Below are positions 50,391 through 58,148 of a stretch of DNA of 64,000 nucleotides, piece by piece. Below the pieces are notes generated by a model. The model saw only the letters and a program-made list of their open reading frames with translations, did not search any database and was not told the DNA's origin. Origin of the DNA: Acaudatibacter sp050729515. GTDB taxonomy: Bacteria; Pseudomonadota; Alphaproteobacteria; Caulobacterales; Caulobacteraceae. The position numbers were made by a program, and so were the translations under genes. Location of the stretch: assembly GCA_050729515.1 (NCBI GenBank), contig JBOHLG010000017.1:1-64000 (forward strand), written 5' to 3'. Numbering within the stretch: the stretch's first letter is position 1; each line of letters starts with the position of its first letter.

Positions 50391-51554
50391 TCACGCCGCC
50401 GCCCGCCTCACCGGGGCGATGCGCACCTCTCCGGCCTCCAGCACCAGGGCGATCTCGCCTCGTTTGAGGCGAAGGGCGTCGGCCCCGAAGACCTCGCGGC
50501 GCCAGCCGGTGAGGGCCGGGCTCTCGGCCTCGTCTCCGGCCGCGATCTTCTCCAGGTCGGCGACCGTCGCGATGAGCCGTGAGGCGACGCCGGCCTCCTC
50601 GGCGCGGGCCTTCAGGAGCACCTTGAGGAGTTCGACCACCGCGCCTGGGACCTGGTGGTGCGGCCTCGCCGGACGGGCGATCTGCGGGGCGTAGCCCTCT
50701 GGATCGGAAAGCGCCTTTTCGATCGCCTCCAGGAGTTCGGGCGCGGCCCTCGAGCCGGAAAAGCCCTTGGGCACCGAGCGCAGGCGGTCCAGCCCCGCCT
50801 TGTCGGTCGGGGCCTGATTGGCCAGTTCGTCGATCGCCTCGTCCTTGAGGATCCGGCCACGCGGCAGATCGCGGCTCTGGGCGGTGCGCTCGCGCCAGGC
50901 CGCGACGGCGCGGAAGACCGCCAGGTACCGCGCGGTGTGGCGGCGCGGCTTCAATCGGCGCCAGGCGTTCTCCGGCTCGACGTCATAGAGGTTCGGATCG
51001 GTGAGCGCGGCCATCTCTTCCTCGACCCAGGCGAGGCGTCCCTCCTCTTCGAGCCGGCCGCGCAGGAGCGGGAAGAGCCGGGCGAGGTGGGTGACATCGC
51101 CCAGCGCATAGGCGAGCTGGGCCTGGCTCAGCGGCCGACGCGCCCAATCGGTGAACCGGTGCGACTTGTCGACCTCGATATCGAGGAGCTTGCGCACGAG
51201 GGCGTCATACGCGGTCTGCTCACCGAAGCCCGCGGCCATGGCTGCGATCTGGGTGTCGAAGAGGGGCTCGGGCATCGCCCCCAGGTTGTTGAAGATCTCG
51301 ACGTCCTGCCGGGCGGCGTGGAAGACCTTGAGGATCGATTTTGTCCGCAGCACCGCGAGCAGCGGCGAAAGGTCGATCCCCTCGGCGAGCGGGTCGATCA
51401 CCACCTCGACCTCGCTCGAGGCGGCCTGGATGAGGCACAGTCTCGGCCAATAGGTCGTTTCGCGCATGAACTCGGTGTCCACCGCCACGAAGGGAGCAAG
51501 GAGCAGCCGCTCGCAGAAGGCCGCCAGTTCGGCGGTGGAGGCGATGGGCGTCAT
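50391..51554 (-). CDS. rnd: Ribonuclease D
   Basis: 387 residues from ATG 51554; the open frame above it is within purM and is not coding. DEDDy exonuclease: FVAVDTEFMRETTYWPRLCLIQ, VFHAARQDVEIFNNLG, FDTQIAAMAAGF and the Tyr/Asp region YALGDVTHLARLFPLL. HRDC domains at about 210-290 (VAAWRERTAQSRDLPRGRILKDEAIDELA) and the C-terminal part. It trims tRNA 3' ends. It is divergent from purM across a 57-base gap. Confidence 0.95.
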   Translation of the reverse strand: MTPIASTAELAAFCERLLLAPFVAVDTEFMRETTYWPRLCLIQAASSEVEVVIDPLAEGIDLSPLLAVLRTKSILKVFHAARQDVEIFNNLGAMPEPLFDTQIAAMAAGFGEQTAYDALVRKLLDIEVDKSHRFTDWARRPLSQAQLAYALGDVTHLARLFPLLRGRLEEEGRLAWVEEEMAALTDPNLYDVEPENAWRRLKPRRHTARYLAVFRAVAAWRERTAQSRDLPRGRILKDEAIDELANQAPTDKAGLDRLRSVPKGFSGSRAAPELLEAIEKALSDPEGYAPQIARPARPHHQVPGAVVELLKVLLKARAEEAGVASRLIATVADLEKIAAGDEAESPALTGWRREVFGADALRLKRGEIALVLEAGEVRIAPVRRAAA

Positions 51555-51611
51555 CGGATACCAATAGAGCAGCCTCGCTCCGAGTCTCAAAGCCCGAGAG
51601 AACAAACTCTG

Positions 51612-52637
51612 ATGCCCTGGCCGAAGAACGGCCTCACCTACAAGGCCGCAGGAGTCGACATCGAGGCGGGCGCCGCGCTCGTGGAGGCGATCAAGCCGCT
51701 CGCCCGCTCCACCGGCCGGCCCGGAGTTATCGGGGGCCTGGGCGGGTTTGGCGCGCTCTTCGATCTGAAGGCCGCCGGCTATTCCGATCCGCTTCTCGTC
51801 GCCGCCACCGACGGCGTCGGCACCAAGCTCAAGCTCGCCATCGAGACCGGCCTTTGCGAAGGCGTGGGGATCGACCTGGTCGCCATGTGCGCCAACGACC
51901 TCCTCTGCCAGGGCGCCGAGCCGCTCTTCTTCCTCGACTATTTCGCCTGCGGCGCGCTCGATGTCGCCTTGGCCGAGCGGATCATCGGCGGGATCGCCGA
52001 GGGCTGCCGCCTCGCCGGCTGCGCCCTGATCGGCGGCGAGACCGCGGAGATGCCGGGCCTCTACGCCGGTGGCGATTATGATCTCGCCGGCTTTTGCGTC
52101 GGCGCGGTCGATCGCGGCCGAACGCTTCCCGATCTCGCCGCCCAGAGGCCCGGCGACGTCCTCGTCGGCCTTTCCTCCTCCGGCCCCCACGCCAACGGCT
52201 TTTCGCTGATCCGCAAGGTCCTGGAGATCGCCGGCGCGCGGCTCGACGCCCCGGCGCCCTTCGCGCCCGAGACCTCCCTAGGCGAGGCCCTGATGATCCC
52301 GACCCGGATCTACGTCGAGACCGTCCTGCCCCTCCTCCGCGAGGGTCTGGTTAAGGGCCTCGCCCACATCACCGGCGGCGGCCTCATCGAAAATCCGCCG
52401 CGGGCCGTCGCCAAGGGCCTTGCCCCGCGTTTCGACTGGCAGGCGTGGCGACGGCCCCAACTCTTCGCCTGGCTCGCCGAGGCCGGGGGGATCGGCGAGG
52501 GCGAGCTGCGCCGCGCCTTCAACCTGGGAGTCGGCCTTCTCCTCATTGTCGCCCCGGCCCGCCTGGCCGAGGCGCTGGAGCGGCTCACCGCGGCCGGCGA
52601 GGAGGCTTTCGTCTGCGGCGAGCTGACGCCAGCCTGA
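51612..52637 (+). CDS. purM: Phosphoribosylformylglycinamidine cyclo-ligase (AIR synthetase)
   Basis: 341 residues from ATG 51612. It closes the imidazole ring in purine synthesis. TYKAAGVDIEAGAALVEAIKPLA, GGFGALFDLKAAGYSDPLLVAATDGVGTKLKLA, ANDLLCQGAEPLFFLDYFACG, LIGGETAEMPGLY, GLSSSGPHANGFSLIRK, HITGGGLIENPPRAV. The purN gene that usually follows directly is not present; ndk lies next on the other strand. The upstream gap is only 57 bases and is shared with rnd. Confidence 0.96.
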   Translation: MPWPKNGLTYKAAGVDIEAGAALVEAIKPLARSTGRPGVIGGLGGFGALFDLKAAGYSDPLLVAATDGVGTKLKLAIETGLCEGVGIDLVAMCANDLLCQGAEPLFFLDYFACGALDVALAERIIGGIAEGCRLAGCALIGGETAEMPGLYAGGDYDLAGFCVGAVDRGRTLPDLAAQRPGDVLVGLSSSGPHANGFSLIRKVLEIAGARLDAPAPFAPETSLGEALMIPTRIYVETVLPLLREGLVKGLAHITGGGLIENPPRAVAKGLAPRFDWQAWRRPQLFAWLAEAGGIGEGELRRAFNLGVGLLLIVAPARLAEALERLTAAGEEAFVCGELTPA

Positions 52638-52661
52638 GAAACGCCGCCTCGGTCGCGCTCC

Positions 52662-53081
52662 TCAGCCCACCATCTCGTTGCCGCTGAAGAACTGGGCGAT
52701 CTCGCGAGCCGCGGTCTCAGGCCCATCCGAGCCGTGGACCGAGTTCTCCAACATTGAGAGCGCGAAGCGCTTGCGGATCGTCCCCTCCTCGGCCTTGGCG
52801 GGGTCGGTCGCACCCATCAGGGCGCGATAGGCGGCGATGGCGTCCTCTCCCTCCAGCGCCTGCACCACCACCGGGGCGCTGGTCATGCTCGCCACCAGCT
52901 CGGAGAAGAACGGCCTTTGGGCATGGACGGCGTAGAAGCGTTCGGCCTCCCGCCTGGACATGACGAGCCGCTTCTGGGCGATGATCCGAAGACCCGCCTC
53001 TTCGATGGCGGCGTTGATCGCGCCGGTGAGATTGCGCCTCGTGGCGTCCGGCTTGAGAATGGAGAAGGTGCGCTCGATCAT
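52662..53081 (-). CDS. ndk: Nucleoside diphosphate kinase
   Basis: 139 residues from ATG 53081. IERTFSILKPDATRRNLTGAINAAIEEAGLRIIAQKRL, FYAVHAQRPFFSELVASMTSAPVVVQALEGEDAIAAYR, GATDPAKAEEGTIRKRF and the catalytic His in ENSVHGSDGPETAAREIAQFF. It equilibrates NTP and NDP pools. Convergent with purM 24 bases away. Between it and the ABC-F gene lie 238 bases in which I see only a possible TATAAG-type -10 (near 53128) and no gene. Confidence 0.97.
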   Translation of the reverse strand: MIERTFSILKPDATRRNLTGAINAAIEEAGLRIIAQKRLVMSRREAERFYAVHAQRPFFSELVASMTSAPVVVQALEGEDAIAAYRALMGATDPAKAEEGTIRKRFALSMLENSVHGSDGPETAAREIAQFFSGNEMVG

Positions 53082-53319
53082 GGCCCCGCCGCGTTGGCTC
53101 GTCTTGGATTTCACTGAGGGGCGCGCTTATAAGGGCGCCGAGCCCGCCAGGCCAAGCCAGCCGGGCGGAAGCGGCAAGGCGAGCAAGGGTCGAATGCAGG
53201 CAAGAGCGACCAGACGGGCCTAGCCCCTCGGGACCGGCCGAAGCGCCGAACGAAAGGCGCCCTCGGCCGCAAGCGCTTCTCCATGTCTGCTCATCCGCCC
53301 CTTTTCGGACCTTCCCGCC

Positions 53320-55125
53320 ATGCTTCGCCTCTCCGATCTCACCTTCGACGCCTGGGGCCGCCGCCTCTTCGAGCACGCCAGCGCGTTCATTCCGGCCGGC
53401 GCCAAGGTCGGCCTCGTTGGCCGAAACGGCTCGGGCAAGTCGACCCTCTTCCGCCTGATCCTGAGCGATCTCGTGCCCGGCGAGGGCGCCATCGACCTCC
53501 CTCGCGGCGCGATCATCGGGGCGGTGGCGCAGGAGCATGCCGCGAGCCCCCTCCCGCTCATCGAGACGGTGCTCGCCGCCGACGCCGAGCGCGCCCGCCT
53601 CATGGCCGAACTCGAGACCGCCGGACCCGAGCGCATCGGCGAGGTCTGGGCGAGGCTCTCGGAGATCGGGGCCGACCGCGCCCCGGCCCGCGCCGCCGAG
53701 ATCCTCTGCGGCCTGGGCTTTTCCACCGCCGACCTTCCTCGGCCGATCGCCGAGTTCTCCGGGGGCTGGCGGATGCGCTCGGCCATGGCCGCGGCGCTCT
53801 TTTCGGAGCCCGACCTGCTCCTCCTCGACGAGCCGACCAACTACCTGGACCTGGAAGGCGCGCTCTGGCTCGCCTCGCGCCTCGAGAAGTGGCCCAAGAC
53901 CGCCATCATCATCTCCCACGATCGCGAACTCCTCGACCGGGGCGTGGACTCCATCCTCCACCTTACGGAAAAACATCTGGAATTCTATTCCGGGGGCTTC
54001 TCAGCCTTCGAGCGCCAGAGGGGCGAACGCCTGGCCCTGCAGACGGCGACCCGGGCCAAGATCGAGGCCCGACGAGCCCACATGCAGTCCTTCGTCGACC
54101 GCTTCCGCGCCAAGGCCAGCAAGGCCCGCCAGGCCCAGTCGCGCTTGAAGATGATCGCGAGGCTTCAGACCATTGTTCCCTCCGTCGAGCCCGACGTCGC
54201 GCCGTTCCGCCTCCCCTCGCCTGCCCGGCCCCTCGGCCCCCCGCTCATCCGCCTTGAGCGGGCCCAGGTCGGCTATGGCGGACCGCCGGTCCTCAGGGAC
54301 CTCGACCTGCGCCTCGATCCAGAAGACCGGATCGCGCTCCTCGGGGTCAACGGTTCGGGCAAGACCACCTTCGCGCGGCTCCTCGCCGGCGCCCTTCCGC
54401 TGATGAGCGGGTCCCTCCACCGCGCCCCGCGCCTCGAGGTCGGCTGGTTCCATCAGCACCAGATCGAGGTCATGGAGGGCGATGCGAGCGCTCTGCAGCT
54501 GATCGGACGCTCGCTTCCCGGAGACACCGAAGCACGGCTGCGCTCGCGGCTCGCCGCCTTCGGGATGGGCGTCGAAAAGGCGCAGACCCGGATCGTCGAT
54601 CTCTCCGGGGGCGAGCGGGCGCGCCTGCTCCTTGGCCTCATTGCTCTTCGCGGGCCCCACATCCTCATCCTCGATGAGCCCACCAACCATCTCGACATCG
54701 ACTCCCGGGCCGCGCTCGCCGAATCGCTGAACGACTACGCCGGAGCCGTCGTCCTCATCAGTCACGACCGGGCCTTGATCGAACTCGTCGCCGAGCGTCT
54801 GTGGCTCATCGACGGCGGGCGGGTGAAGCCCTTCGAAGGCGATATGGCCGACTATGCCCGGTTCGTCCTCTCGCGGGCGACAAGGCGCGCCTCCGGCGAG
54901 AGCGCGGCGGGAGCTTCGCTCGGCGCCCGCCCGAAAGAGGCCGAGCGGCGCTTCGCGGCGGCGGAGGCGGCTCTGGCGCGCGAGCAGCGTCGACTTTCCG
55001 ATCTTGACGCCGCTTCGCCGTCCCATCGGCTCAACGCCGCCCGCGCCAGCCTCGCGCGCGCCGAGGAGGCCTGGATCGCCGCCGCCGAGACCCTGGAGGG
55101 GCTCAGCCGCAGGCCACCGAAGTGA
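53320..55125 (+). CDS. ABC-F family ATPase (Uup/YheS-like)
   Basis: 601 residues. Two ATPase domains on one chain: first GLVGRNGSGKST, FSGGWRMRSAMAAALFSEPDLLLLDEPTNYLDLEG; second LLGVNGSGKTTFARLLAG, LSGGERARLLLGLIALRGPHILILDEPTNHLDIDS. An ABC-F linker (about 225-290, FERQRGERLALQTATRAKIEARRAHMQSFVDRFRAKASKARQ) lies between them. A C-terminal coiled coil follows (EAERRFAAAEAALAREQRRL). It probably acts on ribosomes to relieve stalling, as Uup and related factors do. There are no membrane segments. Confidence 0.93.
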   Translation: MLRLSDLTFDAWGRRLFEHASAFIPAGAKVGLVGRNGSGKSTLFRLILSDLVPGEGAIDLPRGAIIGAVAQEHAASPLPLIETVLAADAERARLMAELETAGPERIGEVWARLSEIGADRAPARAAEILCGLGFSTADLPRPIAEFSGGWRMRSAMAAALFSEPDLLLLDEPTNYLDLEGALWLASRLEKWPKTAIIISHDRELLDRGVDSILHLTEKHLEFYSGGFSAFERQRGERLALQTATRAKIEARRAHMQSFVDRFRAKASKARQAQSRLKMIARLQTIVPSVEPDVAPFRLPSPARPLGPPLIRLERAQVGYGGPPVLRDLDLRLDPEDRIALLGVNGSGKTTFARLLAGALPLMSGSLHRAPRLEVGWFHQHQIEVMEGDASALQLIGRSLPGDTEARLRSRLAAFGMGVEKAQTRIVDLSGGERARLLLGLIALRGPHILILDEPTNHLDIDSRAALAESLNDYAGAVVLISHDRALIELVAERLWLIDGGRVKPFEGDMADYARFVLSRATRRASGESAAGASLGARPKEAERRFAAAEAALAREQRRLSDLDAASPSHRLNAARASLARAEEAWIAAAETLEGLSRRPPK

Positions 55126-55471
55126 CGAGGCCGCTCGAGGGATCATAGAGGATGGTGAGCCGGCCGGGCTGATAGCCGCCGATCCTGGGGCAGACGGTGC
55201 AAAGGACCCTTCGGGTCTCCGGCTCGAGCGGCACGGGGATGTCGACTTCAGGCTTTCCCACCAGGCCCTGCAGGGTGCGCGCGCCGCACTGGTCGGGCCG
55301 CGGCGCCGGGGGCGGCGGGATGGGAAGGGGCGCGGCGGCTTCCTCGGGAAGGCTGCGGACCGCTGGAGTTGGCGCGGCCGTTCGGACCGGCCCGGCCGGC
55401 GGGGCGGCGCAGGCGGCGAAGACGAGGGCGCCGGCCAGGGCGACTGATCGTCTCAGGCCTGCCTTTCCCAT
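55103..55471 (-). CDS. Lipoprotein with I78 peptidase-inhibitor-like domain
   Basis: 122 residues from ATG 55471. The lipobox is ALVFAACAAPP, then a Pro/Ala-rich spacer. The C-terminal 60 residues (QCGARTLQGLVGKPE, VPLEPETRRV, QPGRLTILYDPSSGLVTSVACG) match the inhibitor I78 pattern, including the RLTI..D end. An extra LCTVCPRI (a Cys-x-x-Cys) sits where the family has a loop. It likely lies in the outer or inner membrane facing the periplasm. It overlaps the end of holC by 19 bases and the end of the ABC-F gene by 23. Confidence 0.75.
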   Translation of the reverse strand: MGKAGLRRSVALAGALVFAACAAPPAGPVRTAAPTPAVRSLPEEAAAPLPIPPPPAPRPDQCGARTLQGLVGKPEVDIPVPLEPETRRVLCTVCPRIGGYQPGRLTILYDPSSGLVTSVACG

Positions 55472-55905
55472 CCCCGCTCCTCCTTCTGGCGCCAGTAGGC
55501 CAGAGAGGCCCCCGTCGCCTTCAGCGCGCTCCACCGCTCGCGCGCCCGCCGGAGCGCCGATTCCTCCCCGCCGTCAAAGACGACGAGGGTTCGCTCGAAA
55601 CCTTCGATGGCGGGGCCCTCAGCCCCGTCCACCAAGACCAGGGCCTTGGCGCCGTTCAGGTTCTCCCCGCTTATGGAGAGCAGCACCGGTTGCCTGTGCG
55701 GCGATGGGTCGCTCTCCAGGCCATGGGCGAGGAAACTCGCATCCGAAAAGGTCCAGAGGCGTGCATCGAGCCGCTCCAGGATCGTCCTTTCGGAGGCGAC
55801 CACGAGCGCCCGCCAGCCCCGCTCCAGACACTTGGCCAGGAGATCGGGCAGCACCGCCTCCAAGCTCGAACGCTCCAGCTGGTAGAACCATGCCTCGGCG
55901 GCCAC
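55453..55905 (-). CDS. holC: DNA polymerase III chi subunit
   Basis: 150 residues. Family pattern AEAWFYQLERSSLEAVLPDLLAKCLERGWRALVVASERTILERLDARLWTFSDASFLAHG, then PVLLSISGENLNGAKALVLVDG and RRARERWSALKATGASLAYWRQKE. It links the clamp-loader to SSB at the fork. It lies 3 bases downstream of the hydrolase gene and pepA; a pepA-holC order is a well-known conserved neighbourhood in proteobacteria. Confidence 0.93.
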   Translation of the reverse strand: MAAEAWFYQLERSSLEAVLPDLLAKCLERGWRALVVASERTILERLDARLWTFSDASFLAHGLESDPSPHRQPVLLSISGENLNGAKALVLVDGAEGPAIEGFERTLVVFDGGEESALRRARERWSALKATGASLAYWRQKEERGWERQA

Positions 55906-55908
55906 GTC

Positions 55909-56646
55909 TCATCCCTTTGCGAGAGCGTCGGCGAGTTCCACCAGGCGCTCGGCCACTATGCGCGGATCGGTGATCATCGCCAGATGCCCGAGGTCGGCGG
56001 ACTCCACGCGCCAGCCTCTGCGTTCGGCTTCGCGGGCTTCGGCGATGTAACCGTCGCTGAGGCGCAGATAGCCGCAGGCGCGGGGAGGAATCGGCGCAAC
56101 CAAAGTGCATCCCGGCTCCGCTTCGCCGGCAAATGCACTGGGCGCCGGCTCCTCGAGGAAGGCGAGCGGGACCCGAGGAAGACTGGCGAGGAAAGCCGCC
56201 CGCGTGGCCTCCTCCGGCAGGGCCCGCTCGATCACGCCTTTTCCGAACCATTTGCTCCACGGCGGGGCCAATCCGTCCCTCGCTCGCTCCCGGATCCGCC
56301 GCGCAAGGCCCCCCGGCGCGGTCTGGAGCCAGGAGCGCCCGGGGTGGGGAAGGATCGCGTCGACGAACACGAAGCTTGCGGCTCGCCCCGCCAGGGCGGC
56401 GAAGAGAGCCTCGGCCAATCCCCCTGCGGCGCTGTGAAGGGCGACGACGAGAGGATCGCCGAGTGCGGAGAGGGCCGCCGCCGCTCGGGCGCCGGCGTCG
56501 CCGCGCCAATCAGGGGCGCGGGCGCCGCCCTCGAGCGTTACCGCGCCCCGCCCCATCGCCCTCAGAGCTCTCGCGACGCCCGCCCAGGTGGACGCGCCGA
56601 GAAATGGGCTCGCCACGAGACCGAAGGACGCTCGATCCGCCGTCAC
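55909..56646 (-). CDS. Alpha/beta-hydrolase-like protein
   Basis: 245 residues starting at ATG 56646, which overlaps the pepA stop by 4 bases (ATGA). Elements: LVASPFLGASTWAGVARAL at the start, nucleophile-like LHSAAGGLAEALFAALA, the conserved FVFVDAILPHPGRSW strand, and DLGHLAMITDPRIVAERLVEL with a His near the end. This matches a small alpha/beta-hydrolase group with an altered elbow (HSAAGG). Whether it is catalytic is unclear. It is inserted between pepA and holC. Confidence 0.75.
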   Translation of the reverse strand: MTADRASFGLVASPFLGASTWAGVARALRAMGRGAVTLEGGARAPDWRGDAGARAAAALSALGDPLVVALHSAAGGLAEALFAALAGRAASFVFVDAILPHPGRSWLQTAPGGLARRIRERARDGLAPPWSKWFGKGVIERALPEEATRAAFLASLPRVPLAFLEEPAPSAFAGEAEPGCTLVAPIPPRACGYLRLSDGYIAEAREAERRGWRVESADLGHLAMITDPRIVAERLVELADALAKG

Positions 56647-58130
56647 TTCTCCTCGTAGAAGCGGCGCGAGAGCTCATCGAGCAGGCGCACGCCGAAGCCG
56701 CTGGCGCCCTTGGGGATCATGGGGACACTCGAGTTCGGCTTCCACGCCACCCCGGCGATGTCGAGGTGGGCCCAGGGTGCGCCATTGACGAACCGCTGCA
56801 GGAAGAGCGCGGCAAAGATCGATCCGCCTTCCCGCCCGCCGGTGTTACGGATGTCGGCGATGTGGCTGTCGAGGGTCTTTTCGTAGCTCGCCTGCAGCGG
56901 CATCCGCCACAGCGCCTCGCCGGTCTCCTTGGCCGCCGCGGCGAGATTTCCCGCCAACTCGTCGTTGTTACAGAACATTCCGGCGACATCCTTGCCGAGC
57001 GCCACCACGATCGCCCCGGTGAGGGTGGCCAGATCGATCATGACGCGCGGGCTGAAGCGTTGCTGGCAGTACCAGAGGGCGTCGGAGAGCACGAGGCGGC
57101 CCTCGGCGTCGGTGTTGATAACCTCGATGGTCTGGCCGCTCATGGTCTTCACGACATCGCCCGGCCTCTGGGCGGCGCCGCCCGGCATGTTCTCCACCAG
57201 GCCCAGGATCGCCACCGCGTTCACCTTGGCCTTGCGGGCGGCCAGCGCCCGAAGCGCCCCGGCGGCGGCCGCCGCCCCGCCCATGTCGGTGACCATCTCC
57301 TCCATGCCAGCCGCCGGCTTGATGCTGATCCCGCCGGAATCGAAGCACACCCCCTTGCCGACGAAGGCGATCGGAGCCTCCTGCGGATCCTTGGCCCCGC
57401 GCCACTGCAGGATGGCGAGCTGGCTTTCGCGCACGCTTCCCTGGCCGACGCCGAGCAAGGCCCCCATGCCGAGCTTCTTCATCTCCTTCTCGCCCAGGAT
57501 CTCCACCTCGACCCCGAGGTCGGCGAGCTTCTTGGCGCGCCTCGCGAACTCCTCCGGATAGAGGAGATTGGAAGGCTCGGTGACCAGGTCGCGGGCCCAG
57601 GAGACCGCCTCGACGAGCCCCTTTTGGGCCTCGAAGGCCTTCTGGGCCGCCTTGGGTTCGGCGACGGCGACCTCCAAGCGCGAGACCGAAGGCTTCTTTT
57701 CGGGCTTCTCGGTGGTCCGGTGCTTGTCGAAGCGATAGGCCGCGAGGCTGGCCCCAAGGGCGGCGCGGGCCGCCGTCTCGGCATCCACCCCGCCCAGGCG
57801 AAGCACGATCTTCTGCGCCCCCGAGCCGGCCAGGGCCTGGAAGGCGTGCGCGGCCGCCGTCTCGGCGGCCTGCGGATCGAAGGCGTCCTTCCTTCCAGCG
57901 GCGACCACCATCACTCTTAAGGCCTCGCTCCCGTTTGGGGCGAGCAGCTCGACCCTCTGGCCGGCCTCGCCGAAAAAGGGGCTGGCCGCGATCGCCCGGC
58001 GGATCTGACCCTTCAAGGTTTTGTCGAGCGCCTCCGCCGTGGGCGAGAGCGCCCCGCCCTCGAAAGCGAGGACCACTTCAGCGGCGTCCGCTCCGGCCGC
58101 GGCATCTTGGGGAACGAAGACGATCTTCAT
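56643..58130 (-). CDS. pepA: Leucyl aminopeptidase (M17)
   Basis: 495 residues. Dinuclear-metal aminopeptidase with VGKGVCFDSGGISIKPAAGMEEMVTDMGGAAA (Lys and Asp ligands, about 258-290) and INTDAEGRLVLSDALWY (Asp, Glu ligands, about 335-350), plus RNTGGREGGSIFAALFLQRFV near the end. It removes N-terminal residues and takes part in peptide turnover. It precedes the hydrolase and holC genes; translation is coupled (ATGA). Confidence 0.95.
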   Translation of the reverse strand: MKIVFVPQDAAAGADAAEVVLAFEGGALSPTAEALDKTLKGQIRRAIAASPFFGEAGQRVELLAPNGSEALRVMVVAAGRKDAFDPQAAETAAAHAFQALAGSGAQKIVLRLGGVDAETAARAALGASLAAYRFDKHRTTEKPEKKPSVSRLEVAVAEPKAAQKAFEAQKGLVEAVSWARDLVTEPSNLLYPEEFARRAKKLADLGVEVEILGEKEMKKLGMGALLGVGQGSVRESQLAILQWRGAKDPQEAPIAFVGKGVCFDSGGISIKPAAGMEEMVTDMGGAAAAAGALRALAARKAKVNAVAILGLVENMPGGAAQRPGDVVKTMSGQTIEVINTDAEGRLVLSDALWYCQQRFSPRVMIDLATLTGAIVVALGKDVAGMFCNNDELAGNLAAAAKETGEALWRMPLQASYEKTLDSHIADIRNTGGREGGSIFAALFLQRFVNGAPWAHLDIAGVAWKPNSSVPMIPKGASGFGVRLLDELSRRFYEEK

Positions 58131-58148
58131 GGGCGATCTCCGAAAAAT

